NCBI RefSeq assembly: GCF_009866965.1
Contig: NZ_SPKJ01000010.1
Span: 1 to 64,000, forward strand
Length of the DNA: 64,000 nucleotides
Direction: 5' to 3'
Origin: Propylenella binzhouense
GTDB lineage: Bacteria; Pseudomonadota; Alphaproteobacteria; Rhizobiales; Afifellaceae
Below are positions 43,143 through 51,114 of this stretch, piece after piece. A program made the translations under genes and the position numbers. How positions within the stretch are numbered: the stretch's first letter is position 1; each line of letters begins with the position of its first letter. The notes beneath the pieces are model-generated. The model saw nothing but the letters and a program-made list of their open reading frames with translations, was not told the origin of the DNA and made no database searches.

Positions 43143-43541
43143 ATGCAGTCACGGTGGATGGCGGTAGTGGTGGCGGCGTCGGTTCTCGCGGTCGGCGCCG
43201 CGGGCGAGCCGCGTGCAGCCCCGCGCGCGGGCAATACCGATCCTCCGCAGGGGTCCTTCGACGGCCGGTGGTCGGTTCTCCTGGAGACGACGGGCGGAGG
43301 CTGCGCGTCCCGCCGTCGCGTGGCCGTCACGGTGAGGGCAGGGCGGGTGAGCTACGAGGATTACGAGCACGTGACGGCGGAGGGGCGCATCTTCGCGAGC
43401 GGCCGGGTGCGCGTCCGGTTCAACTACGAGGGCGACAGGCTGGATGCGACCGGCTCCGTCAAGGCGGGCGTCGGAGCGGGAAGCTGGGTGTCCCCGACCG
43501 AGAACTGCGAAGGCTCGTGGAACGCGCAGAAGGAGCGCTAG
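43143..43541 (+). CDS. Small exported protein of unknown function
   Basis: 132 residues with a signal peptide (hydrophobic residues 7-20, cleavage after the AAG/RAA region). The mature part begins GSFDGRWSVLLET and looks all-beta, with two Cys (GGGCASR and ENCEGSW) that could form a disulfide. Short lipocalin-like or heme-associated periplasmic proteins in alphaproteobacteria show the same style, but I do not recognise the family with certainty. GGGGAG precedes the ATG. Divergent from the CDF gene. Confidence 0.7.
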   Translation: MQSRWMAVVVAASVLAVGAAGEPRAAPRAGNTDPPQGSFDGRWSVLLETTGGGCASRRRVAVTVRAGRVSYEDYEHVTAEGRIFASGRVRVRFNYEGDRLDATGSVKAGVGAGSWVSPTENCEGSWNAQKER

Positions 43542-43739
43542 GAAGATCGGACCCTTCTGAGCGCGGGAGCGGCACGTGGCCGGCCGGCGGGCCGCAAGCG
43601 CCGCTCGCATCCGGCCCTTTCCGAGCTTGAGAGCGGTGCGCTTCGTCCGCCATAGTACCGCGGGGGAAGGTCCGCCGCCCGCAGGATGCCGTCCGGAGAG
43701 GGCGGCTGCAGGCGGCGGCGATGAGCGGGGGAGGAGAGA

Positions 43740-44438
43740 ATGGGGGGCGTTTCCATCCGGATTGCCGTGTTGGCGCTCGCTCTCGGTCTGGCGGTACCGC
43801 CTGATCCGGCGCCCGCGCAGAGTGCCGCCGAACGGCGCGAGCAGCTCGCGCAGATCCGCGAACGGATGTCGGATCCGGATCCGCTGATGCGGCTCGCCTA
43901 TCTCGAGGAATATGCGGAGGCGAAGGACCAGACCGTCACCATGCTGGCCGTGCGGTATGCGCTGTCGTCGGACGATCCCGATCTGAGGGCGACGGCCCTC
44001 CGTCTCTATGTCGCGAGCCTCGAATCGCTCGATCTCGAGGTGGAGCTGCCGGACGCGTTCCATGCCGCCTACCCGCCCGACAGCACGGACGAGCGGGTTC
44101 TCGAGGCGAAGGAGCGGGAGCCGATCTTTGCCTTCGTCTACGGGGCGAAGGTGATCCGCCTGAAGGTGACGAATTTCGACTTCGGCAGCGGCCGGCTCGA
44201 GGTGGCGGCGATGAACGGCCTCAGCGAGCTCGACCAGCAATTCTCGGGGGAGGGCCAAGTGCGCGGAACGACGCTCACGGTCAACGCACGGGTCCAGCTG
44301 AGCGGGGGCGGGCGCAGCTTCGAGCCTCGCTGCTCCTTCATTCTGACGCCCGGATCCGACCTCGTGCTGAGCGGCGAAGCGGCCTGCCAGACCGGGCCCA
44401 CCTATCCGAATGCGAAGGTCTCGATGCCGATGTTCTGA
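43740..44438 (+). CDS. Exported protein of unknown function
   Basis: 232 residues. Signal peptide of about 26 residues (cleavage near APA-QS). Residues 30-100 look like helical repeat (HEAT-like) sequence with RMSDPDPLMRLAYLEEY and SSDDPDLRATALRLYV; the rest is beta-rich with one Cys pair (EPRCSF, EAACQT). GGGGGAGGAG precedes the ATG. No known family recognised. It ends two bases from the stop of the convergent protease gene, as part of an unfamiliar four-gene envelope neighbourhood. Confidence 0.7.
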   Translation: MGGVSIRIAVLALALGLAVPPDPAPAQSAAERREQLAQIRERMSDPDPLMRLAYLEEYAEAKDQTVTMLAVRYALSSDDPDLRATALRLYVASLESLDLEVELPDAFHAAYPPDSTDERVLEAKEREPIFAFVYGAKVIRLKVTNFDFGSGRLEVAAMNGLSELDQQFSGEGQVRGTTLTVNARVQLSGGGRSFEPRCSFILTPGSDLVLSGEAACQTGPTYPNAKVSMPMF

Positions 44439-44440
44439 CC

Positions 44441-45490
44441 TCAATCGAGCGTCAGCGGTCCGATCGCGAACTGCTCGGCCTCGCGCGGACCGCTGAAGGT
44501 CAGCTGCAGCGACGAGGCCGTGACCGGCGGGGTCCGGCAGGCGAGCCTCTCCGATCCCGGGTCGGCACGGCAGAAGCCGACGGAACGGAACGCGCCCGCT
44601 CCGGAAAGCGGGGCGATGCTGATCTCGAGTGCGTCCGGCACCGAGGCGCCCGGCGCGGCGGTCCGCTCGACCTCGATCCGGGAAAAGGAGATCGGCTCGG
44701 GGAAGCGGAGGACGACCCGGACGCGGCCCGCGACGGGCGCGACCCGCCAGAGGGCGCCCGGCCGCAGCAGATTGCGCGGACCTTCGGCCGGATCCGGCGT
44801 GGCGCCGATCGCGGTCTCGAGGATTGCGCGCTCGGCGCGCCGCGGCGCTTCGTTCCTGGTCCGGTGCGATGCCAGCGCCTTCACGATATCGAACCGCAGC
44901 GCTATGGCGAGATTGTCCTCCTCGACGGCCTCGATCAGGAGGCCGAGCGGCGTCGCCTCGGCGGTCGCATCGAGTACTGCGCTTCCGCTCATGCCCTGTA
45001 CGATCCGGTCTTCCCGGCGCATCGGAACGACGGCGAAGACCGCGCCGGCACGCTCGTCCATCGAGGCGGCCCTGCGCTCGACACGCATCGTGCGGGTTTC
45101 GCCCTCGACGCTGGTGGTGAGAAACCCCTCGCGCCAGCTCTCGAGCCTCGCGTCAAGGCGGTCGAGGCCGAGCCGCGAGTTCGTGCAGATGCGGTCCTTC
45201 TCCGTGGTGGCGACGTCGAGGAACGCGAGATCGACGTCCGGGTCCGGCTGCACCGGGTTCAGCGCCTCGCGCTCGAAGCCGCGCCGGTCGATCACGATGG
45301 CATCCGAAAGCGTCCCGTCCGCCTTGGCGACGACATGGGCCGGCGTCGCGATGCGGCAGATGCCGTCCTGCGAGACGTGGAGCCAGGCGTGACCGAAGCC
45401 GCGCTCGGTCCGGACCCGGACCGTTTCCGCCTGGGTCGGTCCGGCGCTCTGGAGGAGCGCAGAGAGGGCGAGGATCGCGATCGGTCTCAT
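44441..45490 (-). CDS. Exported trypsin-like serine protease with C-terminal beta domain
   Basis: 349 residues from the ATG that overlaps the preceding stop. Signal peptide of 21 residues (cleavage after TQA). A chymotrypsin-fold triad is visible: His52 in TPAHVVA, Asp87 in DVDLAF, Ser168 in GMSGSA. The GMSGSA box lacks the final Gly-Pro of classical GDSGGP and is HtrA-like. After residue 225 comes a domain of about 120 residues with the flavour of a discoidin (F5/8 type C) sandwich (SFSRIEVERT). It probably acts in the periplasm. I do not know a named family with this domain pair. Confidence 0.78.
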   Translation of the reverse strand: MRPIAILALSALLQSAGPTQAETVRVRTERGFGHAWLHVSQDGICRIATPAHVVAKADGTLSDAIVIDRRGFEREALNPVQPDPDVDLAFLDVATTEKDRICTNSRLGLDRLDARLESWREGFLTTSVEGETRTMRVERRAASMDERAGAVFAVVPMRREDRIVQGMSGSAVLDATAEATPLGLLIEAVEEDNLAIALRFDIVKALASHRTRNEAPRRAERAILETAIGATPDPAEGPRNLLRPGALWRVAPVAGRVRVVLRFPEPISFSRIEVERTAAPGASVPDALEISIAPLSGAGAFRSVGFCRADPGSERLACRTPPVTASSLQLTFSGPREAEQFAIGPLTLD

Positions 45491-46443
45491 GCGACCGGCT
45501 TCCTCTTCTGCAGGCCGGCGAGGGCGGCGAAGAGCTGCACGATCACGATCGCGGCCGCGGCGACGATCTGCACGCCGACGAGGTTCGGATCGTTGAGGGA
45601 CTGGGTGAAGGTGGACACCGCGATCGTCTCGGGCGCCGCGTTCGGGCCGGGGGTGAAGATGCGCAGGAGCGGCGCTTCCGTCGAGGCGGCGACGAAGAGG
45701 CCGAGCTCGGAATCCGGCCGGATGATTCCCCACCAGTCCTGCTCGCGGACCGGCAGCGCGCGATCGGCTTCGACGAAGCCGCCGGCCGGCAGATCGAGGG
45801 TCTCGATGCTGTAGAGGCCGCCCTGCAGGCCGATGCCGAGCCAGGATTCGATCGCCCGGCCGTAGATCGCGAGCTCTCCTTCGAGAAGGGCGGCCGGAGC
45901 GGGCGTCATCATGTCCGGCTGTCCGCGAAGCACCTCCCCGAACCGGGCAGGTCCCCAGATCGGCATGTGCTCGACGAGCCAGGGCCCGCACGCGTCGGGA
46001 TCGGAGACGAGCGTCGCGAACGTCCCGAGCGGGTGGACCGCCCCGTCCTCGGCCTCGATCCTTCCGGCGCCGCCTTCGAGGTCGGACGCGATCACGATCG
46101 CCAGCGATCCGCTCTGGCTGCGCCGGTAGGAGACGCTGCTCCCGAGCCGCGGCTGCACGACGCCGCCGATGCAGGCGGGATCGGCGTCGTCGGTCGCCAG
46201 CATCAGGCCGGAAACGGCGAACGAGGCGACGTCTGCGTTGGAGACGACGAACGAGGCCTGTTCCGTGCGTGCCTTCAGGATCAGGAGGGGCCGCGGCGAG
46301 GGCAGCGTCGCCAGGAACGCGACATAGGCAAGGGTGGCCGCAAGTGTCGCGGCCATCACGCGTGCGAGCGGCTTCGTCCAGACGGCGGCGAGAGCGGCCC
46401 GTGCGGGATCGACCAGACGGACCGCTTGCGACCAGCGGCTCAA
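45487..46443 (-). CDS. Membrane-anchored envelope protein of unknown function
   Basis: 318 residues. A hydrophobic segment near residues 28-47 and a second near the C-terminus (residues 287-309) with a Lys/Arg tail give a protein anchored at both ends with a 235-residue periplasmic region. The periplasmic part contains one Cys pair (PACIGG, PDACGP) and no recognisable motif. It overlaps both neighbours by four bases, so the three genes from 47,162 to 44,441 are one translationally coupled operon. Confidence 0.75.
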   Translation of the reverse strand: MSRWSQAVRLVDPARAALAAVWTKPLARVMAATLAATLAYVAFLATLPSPRPLLILKARTEQASFVVSNADVASFAVSGLMLATDDADPACIGGVVQPRLGSSVSYRRSQSGSLAIVIASDLEGGAGRIEAEDGAVHPLGTFATLVSDPDACGPWLVEHMPIWGPARFGEVLRGQPDMMTPAPAALLEGELAIYGRAIESWLGIGLQGGLYSIETLDLPAGGFVEADRALPVREQDWWGIIRPDSELGLFVAASTEAPLLRIFTPGPNAAPETIAVSTFTQSLNDPNLVGVQIVAAAAIVIVQLFAALAGLQKRKPVA

Positions 46444-47162
46444 GGAAGCCAGATGCGCAGTGTGTCGACTGCCGCCTTCCCGACAAGGCCGCGCCGCTCG
46501 AGCGCGAGCGTGTAGAGCCCCGGTCCGATGGCGGCGGGCAGCTCGATCGCGCAGATGCGCGTGTAGCTCACCGCGATACCGTCCCTGGTCGGCTCGCAGG
46601 CGGTGGCCGCGAGGGCGGCGCCGTCCGTGCCGGAGAGCTTCGCCCTGGCGCGCATGTCGCCGACATTGAGATAGACGAAGAGCGTGCGCGGCCCCTCAGG
46701 GCTCGCGTCTCCGCGCGCCGGCAGCAGCACGCCCGGCTCGCCGGCTTCGCAGTCCTTGACGAGTGAGGCGCGCACCAGGACGTCCTCGCCCTCATAGGCG
46801 CGCAGCGCGTCGAGGTGGTGCGACGGGAACGCGAGCCGCGCCGAGCCGGCCGAGACCCGGCTCGCATCGTAGCGGTTGAGCGCCCAGTAGCGCCCGTCGC
46901 GCGTGGTCACCCGGGCGCAGAGCGAGTCCCCGATGCTGCGGTCGCCGAGATAGGCGGCCACCTGTTCCGGCGCGAACGGCTTCGCGTGGTGGCCGAGCCG
47001 CGCTCCGACGACGAACTGGGCGGAGATCTTCGCGCCGCCGAGCCGCTCCACGAATCCGGCGTCCGGTGCGGCGAGCGGCACGACCGCCTCCTCGGCGGAG
47101 GCGCCGCCGGAAGCGAGAACGGTCGCGGCGACGAGGACATGCGCAAGGAAGCGTGACAGCAT
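46440..47162 (-). CDS. Exported protein of unknown function, first gene of the protease operon
   Basis: 240 residues with a Sec signal (cleavage after ASA near residue 23). The mature part is beta-rich with four Cys (SLCARV, KDCEAG, TACEPT, RICAIE), fitting two disulfides in the periplasm. Its last residues (GLYTLALERRGLVGKAAVDTLRIW) look like the edge of an immunoglobulin-like sandwich. No family recognised. The gene is preceded by a 243-bp gap with no other feature and GGGAGGGAG in front of the start. Confidence 0.72.
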   Translation of the reverse strand: MLSRFLAHVLVAATVLASGGASAEEAVVPLAAPDAGFVERLGGAKISAQFVVGARLGHHAKPFAPEQVAAYLGDRSIGDSLCARVTTRDGRYWALNRYDASRVSAGSARLAFPSHHLDALRAYEGEDVLVRASLVKDCEAGEPGVLLPARGDASPEGPRTLFVYLNVGDMRARAKLSGTDGAALAATACEPTRDGIAVSYTRICAIELPAAIGPGLYTLALERRGLVGKAAVDTLRIWLP

Positions 47163-47405
47163 TCGAGGGACTCCCTCCCGAAGCCTGCCGGGACACGCAC
47201 GAAAAAACCCGGACCATCCTGAAAATCATGGTGCCGGCTCACAAAATCAAGGGATCGATCGGCGGACGGCCGGCTCCCGCCGCGAGGCGGTCGCGCCCGT
47301 TCCCCTCGCGGGATCATGCGGGACGGCTTCCCGCCGGTGCCGGCCGGGTTCGCCGGCGGCCGCAAGCCGCCATTCGGCGCGCCTGCGGCCAGAGATCGGA
47401 TCGGC

Positions 47406-47996
47406 TCAGAGGTCGAAGAAGACGGTCTCCTTCTCGCCCTGCATATGGATGTCGAAATGGTAGACCACGCCGATCGGCATGTCCTCGCGGCGCGCCACGA
47501 GCGTCTCCCGCCGTGCCTCCGGAACCGTGTCCAGCACCGGATCCTTCGCGTTCGCCTCCACCTCGTCGGAGAAGTAGATGCGGGTATAAAGGTGGCTGAG
47601 CTGGCCCCGCATGAACAGGATCACGTTGATGTGCGGCGCCTGCACGCCGTCCACGGAGCCGGGCTTCACGGTCTCGAAGAGGAAGCGGTTCTGCGGATCG
47701 GTGCCGGTCCCGTACCGGCCGTATCCGGTGAAGACGCTGTTGGAGCTGCGGCCGTCCTCCGGATGGAGGTAGCGGCCTTCCGAATCCGCCTGCCAGATCT
47801 CGATCATCGCGTCGTCGATCGGGTCGCCGTTGCCGTCGAACACGCGCCCGGTCACGTGGATGCGGTCGCCGGTGCAGAGTTCGTCGGCGACCTTGCCGCC
47901 GGCGATGGCGGTGAAGGGATAGCCGTACTGCTCCGCCGTCAGCCCGTAGGCGAAGTACGGCCCGACCGTCTGCGAGGGAGTCTGCTTCATGGTCAT
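47406..47996 (-). CDS. pcaG: Protocatechuate 3,4-dioxygenase alpha subunit
   Basis: 196 residues, normal for PcaG. It starts with PSQTVGPYFAYGL, the family opening, and has the beta-sandwich segments GRVFDGNGDPIDDAMIEIWQAD and GVQAPHINVILFMRG that match the catalytic beta subunit but without the iron-binding Tyr/His set. It forms the (alpha-beta) oligomer with PcaH and cleaves protocatechuate between its hydroxyls to 3-carboxy-cis,cis-muconate. Start overlaps the PcaH stop (ATGA). No other pca ring-fission gene is next to it in the window. Confidence 0.95.
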   Translation of the reverse strand: MTMKQTPSQTVGPYFAYGLTAEQYGYPFTAIAGGKVADELCTGDRIHVTGRVFDGNGDPIDDAMIEIWQADSEGRYLHPEDGRSSNSVFTGYGRYGTGTDPQNRFLFETVKPGSVDGVQAPHINVILFMRGQLSHLYTRIYFSDEVEANAKDPVLDTVPEARRETLVARREDMPIGVVYHFDIHMQGEKETVFFDL

Positions 47997-48703
47997 TTCG
48001 GCGTCTCCATCGGCGTCTCGTAGCGGCCGCGGAGCACGATGTCGAAGATGTAGCCGAGCGCGAAGCCCGGCTCCGTCACGTCGATCGAGAAGTCCGAGAT
48101 GAGGCGCTCGCGGGCGCCCGCCGGCGAACTCAGATAGATCGGGTCGAGGTCGAGAAGCGGATCGCCGGGGAAATACATCTGGGTGACGAGCCGCGTCGCG
48201 ATCGACGGGCCGAGCAGCGAGAAGTGGATGTGGTTCGGCCGCCAGGCATTGTGGTGGTTGCCCCAGGGATAGGCCCCGGGCTTGATCGTGTAGAACCGGT
48301 AGCGGCCGTCATCGTCGGTCACGCAGCGGCCGCCGCCGAAGAAGTTCGGGTCGAGCGGCGCGAGGTGCTGGTCGACCTTGTGGATGTAGCGGCCCGCGGC
48401 GTTCGCCTGCCACACCTCGACGAGCGTGTTGCGGACGGGGCGTCCGTCCTCGTCGAGCACGCGTCCGGTGACGACGATGCGCTCGCCGAGCGGCTCGCCG
48501 TTCTTCGCGCCGTTCTTGGTCAGGTCCGCGTCGAGCGGCCCGACCCTCTCGTGGCCGTAGACCGGGCCGGTCAGTTCCGAAAGCGTGTGCTTCAGCGGAA
48601 CGAGCGGCTTGGTCGGCGCGCGGAGCACCGTGGATTTGTAGTCGGGAAAAAGAAGCGGAGGATGCGCTTCCCAATCGCGCATCCGATAGCCAGCGGCGGT
48701 CAT
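47993..48703 (-). CDS. pcaH: Protocatechuate 3,4-dioxygenase beta subunit
   Basis: 236 residues from the ATG at 48,703 (GGGAGGG ribosome site); an earlier in-frame start is not supported. The ferric-iron ligands are in place: Tyr in AGRYIHK, Tyr in GAYPWGN, and the two His of RPNHIHFS. N-terminal GPVYGHERVGPLDADL is typical. This is the catalytic subunit of intradiol cleavage in the beta-ketoadipate pathway. The regulator and the later pca genes are not adjacent; enol-lactonase-like genes exist at 3,497 and 53,140. Confidence 0.95.
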   Translation of the reverse strand: MTAAGYRMRDWEAHPPLLFPDYKSTVLRAPTKPLVPLKHTLSELTGPVYGHERVGPLDADLTKNGAKNGEPLGERIVVTGRVLDEDGRPVRNTLVEVWQANAAGRYIHKVDQHLAPLDPNFFGGGRCVTDDDGRYRFYTIKPGAYPWGNHHNAWRPNHIHFSLLGPSIATRLVTQMYFPGDPLLDLDPIYLSSPAGARERLISDFSIDVTEPGFALGYIFDIVLRGRYETPMETPK

Positions 48704-48825
48704 GGCGCCCTCCCAGTTCGGTCCTGGTGAGATAGCGCCCGCGACGGCCACGGGCGATGCCGGAAACCGGGATTCGCCTGACCGTCAGGGACGAGGGCCG
48801 CTGCCGCAGCCCTCCGCTCCGGATG

Positions 48826-49014
48826 CTACTGAAGCTGGCGAACGACCTCCTCGGTCGGTTCGCTCACCAGAATTCTCACCAGCTTGCCTTCCTCCGCGAC
48901 GGCGAGCCTCAGAAGCGTTCCGTTCGGGCTCTCCTGGATGGTGACGACCTGGTCCGCCTTGACGCGGATAAGGCCGCCGCCCGCCTTGGCGAGATGGAGC
49001 GTGAGAAACCGCAT
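48826..49014 (-). CDS. Small FlbD-like protein
   Basis: 62 residues from the ATG at 49,014, which has GGAAGGA ten bases ahead. The sequence pattern (hydrophobic start, KADQVVTIQESPNGTLLRL, then VRILVSEPTEEVVRQL) is that of the small flagellar-associated FlbD family and similar single-domain beta proteins. No flagellar gene is nearby. An in-frame GTG at 49,149 or 49,176 would add 45-54 low-complexity residues (Lys/Arg, Pro, Ala, Glu), which look disordered; both versions are possible. Confidence 0.6.
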   Translation of the reverse strand: MRFLTLHLAKAGGGLIRVKADQVVTIQESPNGTLLRLAVAEEGKLVRILVSEPTEEVVRQLQ

Positions 49015-49332
49015 CGAGTCTGATCCTTCCGATCCGTTTGGGGTAGCAGATGGCCCGGCGACTTCATCGCGCTCGGGAAGTGCCCCGGCCGGCTCCGCCT
49101 TCGGCGCAGGGCTCGCCTTCTGGTTCGTCCGAGATCTGCGTTTGGCCACGTAACCTCGCCGGTTGCCCGGCCGCACCCGGCGGAGAGCCGGATCGGCCGA
49201 AGGTGCTCACATAACGCCAGCGCGCCGGCCGTAACCGGTTCGCTGCGGTGCAGCATGGGTAGCATCGATGAGCCGAGAAAGTAAACGCGGCGCCGCCTCT
49301 TTCTGCGCCCGCGCGCTCGCTTTCCGGCCGGA
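49015..49332. other. 318-bp stretch without a confident gene
   Basis: Holds the possible N-terminal extension of the FlbD-like protein (to 49,149 or 49,176). The remainder shows no recognisable coding or hairpin signal. Confidence 0.5.
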
Positions 49333-49791
49333 TCAGGGAGCCCGGGAATTCTCGTAGAAGGTGACGCAGACCGGCCGGTCGGCGCGCAGCACCGTCTGCT
49401 GGCGGAAGCGGGCAAGATAGTCCTCCCCGATCTCCCGCAGTGCAATATCGGCCGCGCGCTCCCGCGGATGCAGCACCACGAGCACCTTCGACCGCTCGGC
49501 CTCGGTGTGTCCCGTCGCCTCGTCCAGCCAGTGGCCGCGCGCATCGTGGACCGTGAAGCCGTCCCTGAAGCGCGGCGCCACCGCCTCTGCGACGAAGGCG
49601 TTCCAGGCCCGCTCGCTCACCTCGCGCCCGCCGGGCATGCCGCGTCCGAGGAAGAGCCGCGTCTCCTGCCAGGCCGAACCCGTGCAGGACGCGGTATCGC
49701 CGGGCGGCTCGCGGCTCGTGCTCGCGCAGCCGGCGAGGAGGAGGGCGGCGACGAGAAGACCCGCCGAAGGGCGGAGGCGGGGGCGGCTCAT
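49333..49791 (-). CDS. DUF3574 lipoprotein
   Basis: 152 residues from the ATG at 49,791. An N-terminal signal with lipobox LLAGC (Cys near residue 20) marks a lipoprotein. The rest (RLFLGRGMPGGREVSERAWNAFV, FTVHDARGHW, ERSKVLVVLHP) is the DUF3574 pattern, a family of small periplasmic proteins of unknown role. Start overlaps the stop of the excalibur-domain gene upstream (ATGA), so the two are co-translated. Confidence 0.85.
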   Translation of the reverse strand: MSRPRLRPSAGLLVAALLLAGCASTSREPPGDTASCTGSAWQETRLFLGRGMPGGREVSERAWNAFVAEAVAPRFRDGFTVHDARGHWLDEATGHTEAERSKVLVVLHPRERAADIALREIGEDYLARFRQQTVLRADRPVCVTFYENSRAP

Positions 49792-50147
49792 ATCCGCTCG
49801 CAGGCGATGCCGTCGCCGTCCCGGTCGAGCCGTCGCCAGTAGCCGGGCTCGCCGCGTCGGGCCGGCGCGACGTCCAGCATGCGCGCCACGCCGCAATTCG
49901 ATGCGGCGGCGACGTGCCTGAGCGTCGTCGTCGGCGGCCAGGGGGAGAGCGTGGCCAGCGTCAGATAGAGCACGAATCCCGCGGCCACGCCCCAGAGCGC
50001 CAGTCTCAGCATCGGCTTGGCGCGCCGGATCGCCTGCGCCCGCGCATAGGCGCGGCTCACCCGCCGGAACCGCCGTTTCAGGTCGGCGAGCGCCGCTTCC
50101 GGGTCCCGCCCGCTCTCGACGCGCCATCCGTCCGGCAGACCGCCCAT
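49788..50147 (-). CDS. Membrane protein with C-terminal excalibur calcium-binding domain
   Basis: 119 residues from the ATG at 50,147 (GGAGGAG ribosome site). The N-terminal half is cytoplasmic and basic (LKRRFRRVSRAYARAQA), one membrane segment follows (about residues 50-68), and the periplasmic tail carries the excalibur domain NCGVARML ... DRDGDGIACE, a short calcium-binding EF-like loop with paired Cys. Such proteins are usually anchored extracytoplasmic factors; function unknown. Confidence 0.82.
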   Translation of the reverse strand: MGGLPDGWRVESGRDPEAALADLKRRFRRVSRAYARAQAIRRAKPMLRLALWGVAAGFVLYLTLATLSPWPPTTTLRHVAAASNCGVARMLDVAPARRGEPGYWRRLDRDGDGIACERI

Positions 50148-50419
50148 GGCTCCTCCTCGAACGCAGCCTCGCGCATGCGATGCTAAGACGGGTTTAATGA
50201 GCCGGCATTCATCGGGCACGCGCGGGAAGTCGCCGGTGATCGCTTGGGGCCGCGTCGATCATCTCCTGAAACGCATGCTGAACCATTGACAATCTAGTCA
50301 GCACCTTGCGCCCGGCGCTGCCATTTAGGGGCGTCGGCCATGGGTTACCCGAGCGACGAGCGCAGCAGTCGCCTGCTGCTTGGCCAGCGCGGCTACCGCA
50401 ATGTCAACGTTGTGACGGA

Positions 50420-51106
50420 TCACGTTTCATCAGGAGGGCTTGTCGCCGAGCGAAGCTTTGGAGGAGCAAGGACTGCGAGTTCCCGTGCCCCTGTGCCGCC
50501 TTTTTCGAAGACCGACGGCATTCCTGGCGGGAGCGGAACGCGGTGCGCGTTCAACATCATCGCTACCATCGTGTAGTAACCGATCAGCGCTGTCAGCTCC
50601 ACTATGCCGCGATTGCCCCAGCGCCGAAGCACTGCCCGGTAGGTCTCGTCTTCTACCTCTCCAGACATCTGCAGCTGACAAGTGAACTTGTAGACATCAG
50701 CTGCGCTTTCGTCGAGGTGCGGCTCATTGCCGTCGCGAATGGCGTCGACCACCCGATCTGCGACGCCGGCCTCCTTGGCAGCCCGCGCGTGCACGCCCCA
50801 TTCGACCTCGCTGTTCCAACGCTTGGCGGAAGCTATGATAGCCAGCTCCTTCAAATCGACAGGGAGAACCGTGCGGTAACGCACGAATTCGCCCAGCCGC
50901 TGCCAGCGGTCAGCCAACTCGGGACTGTGAATGACAGCCCGCAATGGACCGACCATCATGCCGCGCGGCCCCTTTACGACTTCGTCATAGACCTTCTGCT
51001 GCTGCGGCGACATTTGCGCGCGGTCGGGAAGAGGAATGCGTCCTTCCCGGCCAGGATCGTTTGCTCGGTCGTCGGTCGCCCCAACCTGGCTATCGTTGAC
51101 CGTCAT
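50420..51106 (-). CDS. Carboxymuconolactone decarboxylase family protein
   Basis: 228 residues. The all-helical CMD core runs from about residue 45 to 185, with the EVEWGVHARAAKEAG segment supplying the conserved Glu/His; the redox CxxC of AhpD-type members is absent, as in PcaC-type enzymes. Members decarboxylate gamma-carboxymuconolactone or act as peroxidase partners; this long version is a common companion of CoA-transferase genes in aromatic clusters. It is the last gene of the minus operon GST, CaiB, CMD. Codon use here is clearly less GC-biased than before 50.2 kb. Confidence 0.85.
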   Translation of the reverse strand: MTVNDSQVGATDDRANDPGREGRIPLPDRAQMSPQQQKVYDEVVKGPRGMMVGPLRAVIHSPELADRWQRLGEFVRYRTVLPVDLKELAIIASAKRWNSEVEWGVHARAAKEAGVADRVVDAIRDGNEPHLDESAADVYKFTCQLQMSGEVEDETYRAVLRRWGNRGIVELTALIGYYTMVAMMLNAHRVPLPPGMPSVFEKGGTGARELAVLAPPKLRSATSPPDET

Positions 51107-51114
51107 AAGCCCGC

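Noticed and set aside
50314-50412. A 32-codon minus-strand frame whose GTG overlaps the stop of the carboxymuconolactone decarboxylase-like gene
   Set aside because: No family resemblance and no independent evidence of translation.
50340-50420. A short plus-strand frame beginning with MGYPSDE, recalling the start of IS5-type transposases
   Set aside because: No further transposase similarity and no inverted repeats or target duplication around it; too short to support an insertion-sequence remnant.
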